Shown piece after piece: positions 35,985-44,549 of a DNA stretch of 64,000 nt. Origin of the DNA: Maribacter flavus (GTDB lineage Bacteria; Bacteroidota; Bacteroidia; Flavobacteriales; Flavobacteriaceae); the NCBI RefSeq assembly GCF_008386635.1, contig NZ_VUOE01000001.1, positions 62,001-126,000 of the forward strand. The letters run 5' to 3'. A model generated the notes under the pieces. That model was not told the DNA's origin, searched no databases, and saw only the letters and a program-made list of their open reading frames with translations. The translations under genes were made by a program, and so were the position numbers. The number at the start of each line of letters is the position of its first letter. The stretch's first letter is position 1.

Positions 35985-36866
35985 ATGAAGCATATAATCA
36001 ACGTTTTAGTCCTTTGCTTTTCAAGCAGCATTTTTGCCCAACAATACATTGAACTGCCCCATGAAACCCCACCAAATGTAAAGTGGGAAGGAGGCGAGAA
36101 GGAATACTTTTCCGAAATCTGGCAGACCCAAGTGGTCACCAACGTCTCTACCCCCACTATGGAGGTATTTGCACCCGAAAAGCCCAATGGAACCAGCGTT
36201 ATTGTAGCTCCCGGGGGAGGCCTATATGCCTTAAGCATAGAAAGTGAAGGCAATCTTGTAGCCCAATGGTTGGCCGAAAGGGGCATTACGGCCTTTGTGT
36301 TGAAATACCGTTTGGTTCCCACAGGAGCGGACGGTGTACAGGAAATAACCCAAGAAGGCGCCACCAATCCCATGCAAATTATGCAACGGGTAGCACCGGT
36401 GCTTCCTTTTTCGGTTCAGGATGGACTCAACGCCATTGACCATGTACGGTCAAATGCGGAAAAATATGGACTGGACCCAAATAAAATCGGTTTTATGGGC
36501 TTTTCCGCCGGGGGTGCCGTCACCCTGGGCGTGGCGTACAACTACAACGAAAAAAACAGGCCCGACTTCCTGGTGCCCGTATATCCTTGGACCACGGCCC
36601 AACCCGTTCAGGAAGTGCCACAGGACGCGCCACCCATGCTGGTCATCTGCGCCACGGACGACCCCTTGGGATTGGCCGCCGGGAGCATTGAACTTTATTC
36701 CTCATGGCTCAAGGCAAACAAAACCGTAGGGCTGCACATGTATTCCAAAGGCGGACACGGATTTGGCATGAAACAACAAAACCTACCCTCTGATGATTGG
36801 ATCCAACGGTTTTATGATTGGTGGGAGGTGGAGATAAACTCTGGGGATATTAAGCAAAGTAATTGA
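35985..36866 (+). CDS. Secreted alpha/beta hydrolase (esterase, BD-FAE/xylan esterase-like)
   Basis: Esterase of 293 residues with a signal peptide (ending SIFAQ). VIVAPGGGLYALS is the oxyanion region, GFMGFSAGGAV the nucleophile elbow (Ser), ATDDPLG the Asp and KGGHGFGM the His. It resembles bifunctional deacetylases/feruloyl esterases acting on plant or algal glycans. Overlap of 4 bases with the next esterase gene suggests translational coupling. Confidence 0.9.
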   Translation: MKHIINVLVLCFSSSIFAQQYIELPHETPPNVKWEGGEKEYFSEIWQTQVVTNVSTPTMEVFAPEKPNGTSVIVAPGGGLYALSIESEGNLVAQWLAERGITAFVLKYRLVPTGADGVQEITQEGATNPMQIMQRVAPVLPFSVQDGLNAIDHVRSNAEKYGLDPNKIGFMGFSAGGAVTLGVAYNYNEKNRPDFLVPVYPWTTAQPVQEVPQDAPPMLVICATDDPLGLAAGSIELYSSWLKANKTVGLHMYSKGGHGFGMKQQNLPSDDWIQRFYDWWEVEINSGDIKQSN

Positions 36867-37576
36867 TAAAGTTGAACCCAAATAATATTCTAATCTTGAA
36901 AATTAAAATACCCTTAATAAAAGGTAGTATCCTTCTAATAATTTTCTTTTTAGGCACCACATTTTGGCTATCGGCCCAAGAAAGACCCGCCTTTGCTGAA
37001 GAAGTCGAGGCATTGACCCAAAAAAACGATTCCCTTTGGGACCCAAACAAGGAAACCATTGTTTTTACGGGGAGTTCCAGTATACGTAAATGGGACAATT
37101 TACAAGCTTCCTTTCCAGAGCATCAGGTACTAAATGCCGGTTTTGGTGGCTCCCAGGCATCGGACTTGCTCTATTATTTGGACACCCTAGTGCTTCGGTA
37201 CAATCCCACCAAAGTTTTTATTTACGAAGGGGACAATGATATTTCGGCCAAAAAAAGACCACGGAAGATCATCGGCACTACGGAAATGATTATCGGCAAA
37301 CTCAGAAGACAAAACCCGGACATGAAAATTGTGTTGATATCGGCCAAGCCCAGTATCAGCAGATGGCACTTGCGGAGAAAATACAAACGCCTCAATAGAA
37401 AATTCCTAAGATTGACCAAAAAGGACGAATCCCTCCTCTTTGCGGATGTCTGGTATCCAATGCTTAATGGGAAAGAAGTCAAAAAGGATATCTTTGTATC
37501 AGATGGCCTTCACATGAACCAAAAAGGATATGACATTTGGTTCCATGCCATGCAACATTTAGTAAACAACCCCTAA
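36863..37576 (+). CDS. SGNH/GDSL-type esterase, exported
   Basis: Esterase of 237 residues. There is no ATG; possible TTG starts are 36863 (overlapping the previous stop as TTGA), 36872 and 36896, all before a signal segment (SILLIIFFLGTTFWLSAQ). Block I is FTGSSSIRKW, block II NAGFGGSQ, block III YEGDNDI and block V DGLHMNQKGYDIW, so the catalytic Ser-Asp-His set is complete. It is likely to deacetylate a glycan together with its neighbour. Confidence 0.87.
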   Translation: MIKLNPNNILILKIKIPLIKGSILLIIFFLGTTFWLSAQERPAFAEEVEALTQKNDSLWDPNKETIVFTGSSSIRKWDNLQASFPEHQVLNAGFGGSQASDLLYYLDTLVLRYNPTKVFIYEGDNDISAKKRPRKIIGTTEMIIGKLRRQNPDMKIVLISAKPSISRWHLRRKYKRLNRKFLRLTKKDESLLFADVWYPMLNGKEVKKDIFVSDGLHMNQKGYDIWFHAMQHLVNNP

Positions 37577-37585
37577 ACCAAAACA

Positions 37586-39202
37586 ATGATCAAAACTGTT
37601 TTCATCAGAAGTCTTTTTTTCCTGTCCCTTGGGTTGGTCATTTTGGCCTGCCAAAGCGAACCTGAAAAACCACGCATCCTAATGCCCGAAACGGATTTGG
37701 CCACCGTTAGTCTTATCCCAAAGCCTGTAAAGGTGATTCCAACGAATTCGGCTTTTGCACTGGATCAATTCACCGCCATCTACACTTCCAAAAATGCCAC
37801 GGGTTTTGACAAGGTTGGCGAATTTTTAGCCGAAAAAATAAAGGCGCACATAGACTTAGACGTACCCGTGAACGGAAAAAAAGCCAACACAGTGGAACGG
37901 GTCATTTACATCAACCAGTCGGACAGCCTTGAATTGAACGCTCCCGAAGCCTATCAGCTGTACATCAATCAGGATTCCATCATATTGAACGCCAATACCG
38001 CCGAAGGTGCCTTTCGAGGTATCCAGACCTTGCGTCAGTTGGTTCCAAATGTGAGCAATGACACCCTTGCCGCTCAGAAAATTTGGCCCATACCATCGGG
38101 GAAAATAACGGACAATCCCAATTTTGGCTATCGGGGTGCCATGTTGGACGTAGCCCGACATTTTTTTAGTGTGGAGGACGTGAAAAAATACATCGACCTA
38201 TTAGCCTACTACAAGATCAACATGTTGCACCTGCACCTCACGGACGATCAGGGCTGGCGCATCGAGATCAAGTCCTGGCCAAAACTTACCGAGATTGGTG
38301 GCAGCACGGAAGTGGGCGGGGGTCCCGGCGGATTTTACACCCAAGAGGATTATAAGGAAATCGTGCGCTATGCCCAAGAACGCTATATGACGATTATTCC
38401 TGAAGTGGACATGCCCGGTCATACCAACTCGGCCTCCGTAGCCTATCCCATCTTGAACGGCAATGGAAAAACGCCAAAATTGTACACGGGCATGCAGGTA
38501 GGGTTTAGCACCTTTGATACCCGAAAGGATACGGTCTATGCCTTTATTGACGATGTGGTTCGGGAAATCTCCGAAATGACCCCTGGCCCCTATTTCCATA
38601 TGGGCGGGGATGAAAGCCATGTTACCAAAAAGAACGACTATATCCATTTTGTGAACAAGGTGGAGAAAATTGTGCAAAAACACGGCAAGCTCATGATCGG
38701 TTGGGACGAAGTTGCCAATGCGGATATTGACTCCAACGCCATTGCACAATGGTGGGCCAGTGAAGAAAATGCAAAGAAAGCGGTGGCAAAAAACATGAAA
38801 GTCATCGTCTCACCTGCGAACAAGGCCTATTTGGATATGAAATACGATACCCTGACCGACCTAGGGCTTCACTGGGCGGCCTACATTCCGGTGGATTCGG
38901 CCTACCAATGGTCTCCGGAGGATTACGGAATTCCAAAGGAAAATATTTTAGGAACCGAAGCTCCCCTATGGTCTGAAACCATTACCAATATCAGCGAATT
39001 GGAGTATTTGGCGTTTCCACGTATGATTGGATATTCAGAACTTGCGTGGACGGTACCTGAAAACAGGGATTGGGAAAACTACAAAGTCCGATTGGCAGAC
39101 CAGGCACCATTCTTAGAGCGGAACAATGTGAATTACTACCCTTCCAAACTGATTGATTGGAAGAAAAGCAAATATACGTACGAAACGATAGAAAAGGATT
39201 AA
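37586..39202 (+). CDS. Beta-N-acetylhexosaminidase, GH20, lipoprotein
   Basis: Removes terminal N-acetyl-hexosamine from glycans such as chitin oligomers. The 538-residue protein has a lipobox (LVILAC). The N-terminal GH20b domain is followed by the barrel with GYRGAMLDVARHFF, HLHLTDDQGWRIEIKSWP and the catalytic pair in HMGGDESH (Asp342-Glu343). TEAPLWSETI is the conserved late loop with Trp. It is the last gene of the run, followed by hairpin repeats that could end transcription. Confidence 0.95.
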   Translation: MIKTVFIRSLFFLSLGLVILACQSEPEKPRILMPETDLATVSLIPKPVKVIPTNSAFALDQFTAIYTSKNATGFDKVGEFLAEKIKAHIDLDVPVNGKKANTVERVIYINQSDSLELNAPEAYQLYINQDSIILNANTAEGAFRGIQTLRQLVPNVSNDTLAAQKIWPIPSGKITDNPNFGYRGAMLDVARHFFSVEDVKKYIDLLAYYKINMLHLHLTDDQGWRIEIKSWPKLTEIGGSTEVGGGPGGFYTQEDYKEIVRYAQERYMTIIPEVDMPGHTNSASVAYPILNGNGKTPKLYTGMQVGFSTFDTRKDTVYAFIDDVVREISEMTPGPYFHMGGDESHVTKKNDYIHFVNKVEKIVQKHGKLMIGWDEVANADIDSNAIAQWWASEENAKKAVAKNMKVIVSPANKAYLDMKYDTLTDLGLHWAAYIPVDSAYQWSPEDYGIPKENILGTEAPLWSETITNISELEYLAFPRMIGYSELAWTVPENRDWENYKVRLADQAPFLERNNVNYYPSKLIDWKKSKYTYETIEKD

Positions 39203-39284
39203 GGATTTTTTGATTTAATAGGAAAAAGGGAGTAGGAATCTGAGCGTATGGAAATCCCAACCCTCCCCGTTCCGCTATCGCGTA

Positions 39285-39319
39285 ACTCCCCTCCCTGACC
39301 CGGGAGGGGAGCTTTTTTT
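39285..39319 (+). terminator. Terminator-like hairpin in the first repeat copy, after the GH20 gene
   Basis: CCCCTCCC and GGGAGGGG form an 8-bp stem, followed by AGC and a T7 tract. It lies 83 bases after the GH20 stop and is the end of the first copy of the dispersed repeat. Confidence 0.6.
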
Positions 39320-40140
39320 AGGCAATTGAGATAATCGCACCCAACTCTACAAATGGCGAATTAAAAACCTAAAGATGAATGTGTGGTTCCCTTTCCAGAA
39401 GAATACATCGAGAAAGCTCGGGATGGAACCTGTTCCGTGAAGCGGAACGGCCGAGTTTCGAGATGGGTTTTACGAAGTAAAAATTCCTACTGGAAAGTCT
39501 TCTTTTTTTTTTGCTTCGTTTTCTTTCAAGAACCAAAGAAAATGAAGGTGGCAACAACTGCCATAAACCCGACCCTCCCCGTTCCGCTATCGCGGAACAC
39601 CCTTCCCTACCTCGGAAGGGGAGCTTTTTTGGGTTTTAATTGTAGCAGTTAACTTAAATGCATTTTAAGGAGTAAACCGGCCTATTTTGGGATGCATAGT
39701 AAATCCGGAAGGCCTTGGAATTGGCCAAAATGAAATCGCCCAAATAGTATTCCGATGTATTCGGAAACGGCCTGGGCGATGCGGGCTAAGGACTTCTTGG
39801 ATTTCAAGTATCCTAAAATCAGCCTAGCCTTTTTGGATACTTTTTCGGCGATGGAAAAAGTATCGGAAAGAAAACCCCGGCCCTCCCCGTTCCGCTGCTC
39901 GGTTTCCCTTTGGGCAATCTTTACCACAACGGATACTTCGCTTTGCTCAATAAGACAAATGGGTGTCCGTTGTCATTCTGATGACGAGCGTAGCGAGGAG
40001 GAAGAATCTGTTTACTGCCTCACCATCCCCGTTCCGCTGTCGCGGAACACCCTTCCCTACCCGGGGAGGAGAGCTTTTTTCGCCCCACGACCAAAATTCT
40101 ATGAAGATTCTAAAGTATTCTTCGATTTCGTATTCCCATA

Positions 40141-40165
40141 AAAAAAGACCCTGAATGAGGGCCTT
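40141..40165 (-). terminator. Terminator-like hairpin after the DUF5606 gene
   Basis: On the minus strand GGCCCT-cattc-AGGGTC is followed by seven T. It is about 25 bases beyond the DUF5606 stop codon and would end the ruvX-def-DUF5606 transcript. Confidence 0.65.
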
Positions 40166-40189
40166 TTATAAAATTAGATCTCTAACAAT

Positions 40190-40621
40190 CTACTCTTTTT
40201 CCTCTTTTTTCTCAGTGTCCTTAGTTTCTTCCTTAGAGAAATCGGTCAAATCATTTTCTACCAAAAGATTGTACCACTGAATGATTTTCTTGATATCGCT
40301 GGTATACACCCTATCCTCATCGTAATTGGGCAATACCTCAAAAAAGTACTCCTCCAATTTTATCTTTTCGTCCTTGTGGCTTACCGATGTTTTTTCACCA
40401 TTTTCCTTCTCCTGAATCTTTAAGAAAACATCCCGCAATGGTAATTCCTCGTCCAAAGTATAAATGGCTATTTCAGAAAGTACACTGACGTTGCTTCGCA
40501 AACCTACACTGATCTTCTTTCCGTCCAATAGAGACTCCGCCACAAAGCCTGTCCGTGTCTGTGTTATCAATTTATACAATCCAGGTTTACCGGCAACCGA
40601 CAAAATTTTCTCCAAACCCAT
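40190..40621 (-). CDS. DUF5606 domain protein
   Basis: Protein of 143 residues when started at the ATG at 40621 (MGLEKILSVAGKPGLYKLI); a GTG 6 bases upstream is less likely. The N-terminal half is the DUF5606 domain, conserved in Bacteroidota and uncharacterised; the C-terminus is a long acidic Lys/Glu tail. It follows def by 64 bases on the same strand. The operon with def and ruvX hints at a translation- or nucleic acid-related role, but that is a guess. Confidence 0.85.
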   Translation of the reverse strand: MGLEKILSVAGKPGLYKLITQTRTGFVAESLLDGKKISVGLRSNVSVLSEIAIYTLDEELPLRDVFLKIQEKENGEKTSVSHKDEKIKLEEYFFEVLPNYDEDRVYTSDIKKIIQWYNLLVENDLTDFSKEETKDTEKKEEKE

Positions 40622-40685
40622 AGGCACTATTTTTTATTTTTTTTGAGTGGGCAAAGATGCCACTTTTCTTATGAATTAAATCCCT

Positions 40686-41276
40686 TTACCTTCCTTTTTT
40701 TACATTGGGAAAGCGCATCCTGTAATCCACGCTTATTTTCCCTTTGGATATATTGGCCAGCCTTCCCTTTAGCAATCGCTTTTTTAAGGAGGAAAGTTTA
40801 TCCGTAAACAGAATACCTTCAATGTGGTCATATTCGTGCTGAATGACCCTGGCCAATAGTCCGTCGTAGGTTTCCTGGTATTCCTCGAAATTTTCATCTA
40901 AATAGGTAATCCGTATCTGCTCCTTCCTATTGACGTCTTCGCGAACATCTGGAATACTTAGACAGCCTTCGTTAAAAGGCCAATCGGCACCTGTCTCTTC
41001 CTCAATTTGGGCGTTTATAAATACCTTTTTGAAACCGTTCAGCTGCTTTTGCTCTTCGGGCGAAAGGTCTTCATCGTCCGAAAAAGGTGTAGTATCCACC
41101 ACGAACAATCGAATGGGCAATCCTATCTGGGGTGCGGCCAACCCAACGCCACTGGCATTGTACATGGTTTCCCACATATTGGAAATAAGCTCGGATAGTT
41201 TTGGGTAGTCCTTATCAATATCTTCCCCTACCTTTCTCAAGACCGGGTCGCCATAGGCTACAATTGGTAATATCAT
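40686..41276 (-). CDS. def: Peptide deformylase
   Basis: Removes the formyl group from new proteins. All three motifs are intact in the 196-residue protein: GVGLAAPQ (43-50), EGCLS (103-107, metal Cys) and HEYDH (147-151, two metal His and catalytic Glu). The start codon directly follows the ruvX stop with no gap, so the two are co-transcribed. Confidence 0.97.
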   Translation of the reverse strand: MILPIVAYGDPVLRKVGEDIDKDYPKLSELISNMWETMYNASGVGLAAPQIGLPIRLFVVDTTPFSDDEDLSPEEQKQLNGFKKVFINAQIEEETGADWPFNEGCLSIPDVREDVNRKEQIRITYLDENFEEYQETYDGLLARVIQHEYDHIEGILFTDKLSSLKKRLLKGRLANISKGKISVDYRMRFPNVKKGR

Positions 41277-41687
41277 TTAGATTCTCTTTAAATAATCCTG
41301 TAAAATGAGCGTCGCACTAATTTCATCGATCAGTTCCTTGTTCCTTCGCTGCTTTTTTTTCAACCCACTATCCAACATACTCTGGAATGCCATTTTAGAG
41401 GTAAACCGCTCATCCTGACGTTCGATTTTTATATCGGGAAAGGCTTCGGACAGTTTTGTCAAAAACGGTTTTATAAATACTTCGGATTCCGATGGCTGGT
41501 TGTTCATTTGTTTGGGTTCCCCAACGACAAGTACATCGACCGACTCCTCCTTAAAATAGTGGGTCAAAAATGGAATGATTTCATCCGTAGGTATCGTTGT
41601 CAGTCCCGATGCAATGATGCGAAACTCGTCCGTTACCGCAATGCCCGTTCTCTTTTGACCATAGTCCAACGCAAGAATTCTTCCCAC
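41277..41687 (-). CDS. ruvX: Putative pre-16S rRNA nuclease / Holliday junction resolvase YqgF
   Basis: RNase H-fold nuclease of 136 residues, full length. ALDYGQKRTGIAVTD carries the first catalytic Asp, VVGEPKQMN the second region and QDERFTSKMA the third. YqgF/RuvX family members process the 5' end of 16S rRNA. First gene of the ruvX-def-DUF5606 group, divergent from dapD. Confidence 0.95.
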   Translation of the reverse strand: MGRILALDYGQKRTGIAVTDEFRIIASGLTTIPTDEIIPFLTHYFKEESVDVLVVGEPKQMNNQPSESEVFIKPFLTKLSEAFPDIKIERQDERFTSKMAFQSMLDSGLKKKQRRNKELIDEISATLILQDYLKRI

Positions 41688-41787
41688 TTTAAATTTTTGG
41701 CAAAAATAAAGGATAATTTGTTATATGAAGATAGACCGATAGGGAATTCCTAGGCTTCCGCTTATATTTGACAAAATTTTAATACAG

Positions 41788-42603
41788 ATGACAGAATTAC
41801 GGGATACCATAGAAAAAGCATGGGAAAACAGGGACCTTTTAAAAGAAACGGATACCCAAAACGCCATTAGAGAGGTCATTGACCTTATTGATGCGGGAAA
41901 ATTACGTTGCGCAGAACCTAACGGGGACGATTGGCAAATCAATGAGTGGGTAAAAAAGGCCGTGGTACTTTATTTCCCTATCCAAAAAATGGAGACTTTA
42001 GAAGCGGGTATTTTTGAATATCATGATAAAATGCCTTTGAAAAAAGGCTATAAGGAAAAAGGTATCAGGGTTGTGCCCAATGCCGTGGCTAGACATGGTG
42101 CCTACATTTCCCCAGGGACTATCCTAATGCCCAGTTATGTAAATATTGGCGCATACGTGGATGAAGGAACCATGGTTGATACCTGGGCGACGGTAGGTAG
42201 CTGTGCTCAAATAGGAAAGAACGTTCACCTAAGCGGAGGCGTAGGAATTGGAGGAGTTTTGGAACCCTTGCAGGCATCCCCGGTCATTATAGAGGACAAT
42301 GCTTTTATTGGATCTCGATGTATCGTAGTTGAAGGCGTTCGAGTAGGTAAAGAAGCCGTTTTGGGTGCTAATGTGGTGCTTACGGCCTCCACAAAGATAA
42401 TCGATGTTACGGGAGACGAGCCTGTCGAGAACAAAGGATTTGTGCCGCCCCGGTCGGTTGTAATTCCAGGTAGCTATACCAAAAAATTCGCGGCGGGCGA
42501 ATATCAGGTGCCTTGCGCTTTAATCATTGGCAAACGTAAGGAAAGTACCAACAAAAAAACTTCCTTGAACGAAGCGCTTAGAGAGTATGATGTAGCCGTA
42601 TAA
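41788..42603 (+). CDS. dapD: 2,3,4,5-tetrahydropyridine-2,6-dicarboxylate N-succinyltransferase
   Basis: Lysine and diaminopimelate pathway step that succinylates tetrahydrodipicolinate. The 271-residue protein has an N-terminal helical part and the left-handed beta-helix hexapeptide core (GAYISPGTILMPSYVNIGAY, VGSCAQIGKNVHLSGGVGIG, GVLEPLQASPVIIEDN), all diagnostic of DapD. A TATATTTG at 41763-41770, 18 bases ahead of the start, resembles a Bacteroidota -7 box. Confidence 0.97.
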   Translation: MTELRDTIEKAWENRDLLKETDTQNAIREVIDLIDAGKLRCAEPNGDDWQINEWVKKAVVLYFPIQKMETLEAGIFEYHDKMPLKKGYKEKGIRVVPNAVARHGAYISPGTILMPSYVNIGAYVDEGTMVDTWATVGSCAQIGKNVHLSGGVGIGGVLEPLQASPVIIEDNAFIGSRCIVVEGVRVGKEAVLGANVVLTASTKIIDVTGDEPVENKGFVPPRSVVIPGSYTKKFAAGEYQVPCALIIGKRKESTNKKTSLNEALREYDVAV

Positions 42604-42626
42604 AGAAATCTGTAAAAAATTTCAAG

Positions 42627-42678
42627 GGCCGATGTTTTCGATTTTTATACTATTGAAAATATCGGCCTAATATTTTTA
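42627..42678 (+). terminator. Terminator-like hairpin after dapD
   Basis: GGCCGATGTTTTC (42627-42639) pairs with GAAAATATCGGCC (42655-42667), 12 of 13 Watson-Crick plus one G-T, and is followed by a T-rich stretch. The rest of the gap to 42885 holds a promoter candidate and nothing else I can recognise. Confidence 0.65.
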
Positions 42679-42821
42679 AGGGGAATTGAAATTTAAGTGA
42701 TGTTTTAAGTGAAATCCATTTAAATAAACTTCGAAACGCAACCCTAAACGGGTTTTAACATCTCCTTAAAAACATGGGTCTTTAAAGCAATTTGTAAGAA
42801 ATCTACCAAGGATTACAATTT

Positions 42822-42848
42822 TTGCCTTTTTTTTTTGTTATACCTTTG
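42822..42848 (+). promoter_or_regulatory. Candidate Bacteroidota-type promoter for the glycosyltransferase at 42886
   Basis: TTG (42822-42824) and TACCTTTG (42841-42848) are 16 bases apart, one short of the usual range, with a T-rich spacer. The start codon is 37 bases downstream. Confidence 0.5.
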
Positions 42849-42885
42849 TTAGCCCAATGCTACCGACCCTACTTATTCGAAAAAT

Positions 42886-43680
42886 ATGATGAGTAATAGA
42901 GAAAAAATTACGGCCCTGATAATCACCTACAATGAGATTGGATACATTGAAAAGTGTTTAGAGTCCGTTTCCTTTGTTGACGAAATCATTGTGGTGGATT
43001 CCTTTAGTACGGATGGCACCTATGAATATCTTTTAAAGCATCACAAGGTAAAAGTCATTCAAAATCCATTTGAAAATTTTACCGCCCAAAAGTCCTTCGC
43101 GCTCAAGCAGGCGACCCATGATTGGGTGCTATTTTTGGATGCCGATGAAATTGTGCCTACACCCTTGAAAAATGAAATTTTGGAAACGGTTTCCAAACAA
43201 ACTGAAATCGTGGCGTATTGGTTCTTCAGACAGTTCATGTTCCAAAACGAGAAATTAAGGTTCAGCGGATGGCAAACTGACAAGAATTACCGACTCTTTA
43301 GAAAAAGCAAAGCTAAATTTTCGGATAGGAGAATCGTCCATGAGACGTTGGATGTGGAAGGTACTTCTGGTATTCTAAATGAAAAACTTACCCATTATTG
43401 CTATAAAAACTACGAGGACTACAAGTCCAAAATGTTAAATTATGGTAGATTAAAGGCAATTGAATGTTTCTACCGCGAACGAAAATTCAATTATGCCGCG
43501 ATGTACCTAAAAACTGGTTGGAAGTTCTTTAACCATTATGTTCTAAGACTTGGGTTTTTGGACGGCAAAAAAGGTTATGTAATCTGCTATTTGAACGCAC
43601 TTGGCGTCTTGGAAAGATTCAGGGAACTAAAGCGTCTGGAACAAAAAAACGAGTTGGCCTACTATTTGGTAATGCCGTAA
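42886..43680 (+). CDS. Family 2 glycosyltransferase (WaaE/KdtX-like)
   Basis: Cytoplasmic GT-A enzyme of 264 residues. ALIITYNEIGYIEKCLESV, IIVVDSFSTDGT and WVLFLDADEIV (DxD) match the WaaE/KdtX group that adds glucose or similar to the LPS core or a related glycan. Two ATG codons are adjacent at the start. Its last 19 bases overlap the end of the glycosyltransferase on the other strand. Confidence 0.92.
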   Translation: MMSNREKITALIITYNEIGYIEKCLESVSFVDEIIVVDSFSTDGTYEYLLKHHKVKVIQNPFENFTAQKSFALKQATHDWVLFLDADEIVPTPLKNEILETVSKQTEIVAYWFFRQFMFQNEKLRFSGWQTDKNYRLFRKSKAKFSDRRIVHETLDVEGTSGILNEKLTHYCYKNYEDYKSKMLNYGRLKAIECFYRERKFNYAAMYLKTGWKFFNHYVLRLGFLDGKKGYVICYLNALGVLERFRELKRLEQKNELAYYLVMP

Positions 43681-44492
43681 AAGGTCCAAACCCTCTTTTC
43701 CTTTTTTGTCTTTTTTCTAATCCCCTGGTTTTTTGCAATGGATTCCGGAGTTTTGTATCCTCTTTTGTGATCTAAATGCACACAAACGGCACTGTATCGC
43801 AATTGCTTAGATTTGATCCCGAAATTGAAAAGGCGTTCACCCAGCTCCCTATCCTGACCGCCGTACTGCATTCGCTCATCAAAACCGTTCACGTTCAAAA
43901 TATCCTGTTTCCACCCCGATGAATTATGGCCGTTCCAACTGGCGTTCGTTGGTGTGACCCAATTCAATACCTTTGAAATAAGGCCGCTGGCCGTTAACTT
44001 GTTGTTCTTAAATGTTTTGGGGATGCCCTTTTCCTTGAGCCAATGGATATCAAAACAACGTTGCTGTTCGATATCTTCAAGGCTTATCAATTTGGAAATA
44101 TTCATCGGCAACATGTAATATCCACCAGAAATAAAATAACCAGGTTCCTTATTGATGTAATGCACATGCACAAAATCCTCCCGGGGAATACAATCGCCAT
44201 CGGTCATAATAATATAATCCGTCCGGCACGCAACGACCGCTTTGTTTAGGATTCTTGACTTTTGAAACCCATCGTCCTCCTGCCATACATGCACGATTGG
44301 GTAAAATACCTCCTTCGACATTTGGTCCAACAACTCCTTGGTCGCGGGTTTGGACCCATCGTCGGCAATTACCACTTCAAAATTCTTGAACGTCTGCTGG
44401 TTGAAACCCCAAAGAACCTTCTTGAGCCACTCCTCCGCATTGTAGGTGCTCACAATTACACTTATTTTTAGGTCCTCTGGTGTATTGGTCAT
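43662..44492 (-). CDS. Family 2 glycosyltransferase with C-terminal galactosyltransferase-type region
   Basis: GT-A enzyme of 276 residues: ISVIVSTYNAEEWLKKVL, VVIADDGSKPATKELL, IIMTDGDCIPREDFV (DxD) and the late motif ERMQYGGQDRELGERL, typical of the chondroitin polymerase/GalT-like branch. It probably builds a surface polysaccharide. Convergent with the previous gene and divergent from the next; three glycosyltransferases lie together here without other polysaccharide genes. Confidence 0.92.
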   Translation of the reverse strand: MTNTPEDLKISVIVSTYNAEEWLKKVLWGFNQQTFKNFEVVIADDGSKPATKELLDQMSKEVFYPIVHVWQEDDGFQKSRILNKAVVACRTDYIIMTDGDCIPREDFVHVHYINKEPGYFISGGYYMLPMNISKLISLEDIEQQRCFDIHWLKEKGIPKTFKNNKLTASGLISKVLNWVTPTNASWNGHNSSGWKQDILNVNGFDERMQYGGQDRELGERLFNFGIKSKQLRYSAVCVHLDHKRGYKTPESIAKNQGIRKKTKKEKRVWTFYGITK

Positions 44493-44495
44493 AGT

Positions 44496-44529
44496 TTGGC
44501 AAAAATATAAAAGTCTTCCAGTATCTTTG
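44496..44529 (+). promoter_or_regulatory. Candidate Bacteroidota-type promoter for the gene at 44550
   Basis: TTG (44496-44498) and TATCTTTG (44522-44529) are 23 bases apart. The start codon is 20 bases downstream. The region is the 57-base gap between two divergent glycosyltransferase genes. Confidence 0.5.
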
Positions 44530-44549
44530 AAAATTAATAGAAGATAAAC

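Larger units (their letters stand above)
39203..40189. repeat. Gene-free island of dispersed hairpin repeats
   Basis: About 1 kb without a credible gene. A roughly 58-base element occurs at 39261-39319, 39573-39630 and 40025-40080, with a broken copy from 39881. It begins CCTCCCCGTTCCGC, has an inner hairpin GTTCCGC-tatc-GCGGAAC, a second C-rich/G-rich hairpin (CCCCTCCC/GGGAGGGG in the first copy) and ends AGCTTTTTT. Also present are an 11-bp hairpin GATACTTTTTC/GAAAAAGTATC at 39836-39864 and a different repeat-like block at 39972-40011 (GTCATTCTGATGACGAGCG ... GAAGAATCT). Similar blocks are scattered in other flavobacterial genomes as far as I know. Confidence 0.75.

Noticed and set aside
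39682-39927. 81-residue minus-strand ORF in the repeat island
   Set aside because: It spans the broken repeat copy and a hairpin at 39836-39864, has no recognisable motif, and begins inside repeat-derived sequence; possibly a remnant but not supportable as a gene.
41701-41708. TATTTTTG on the minus strand upstream of ruvX as a -7 box
   Set aside because: No TTG lies at the right distance upstream, and such AT-rich octamers are common by chance here.
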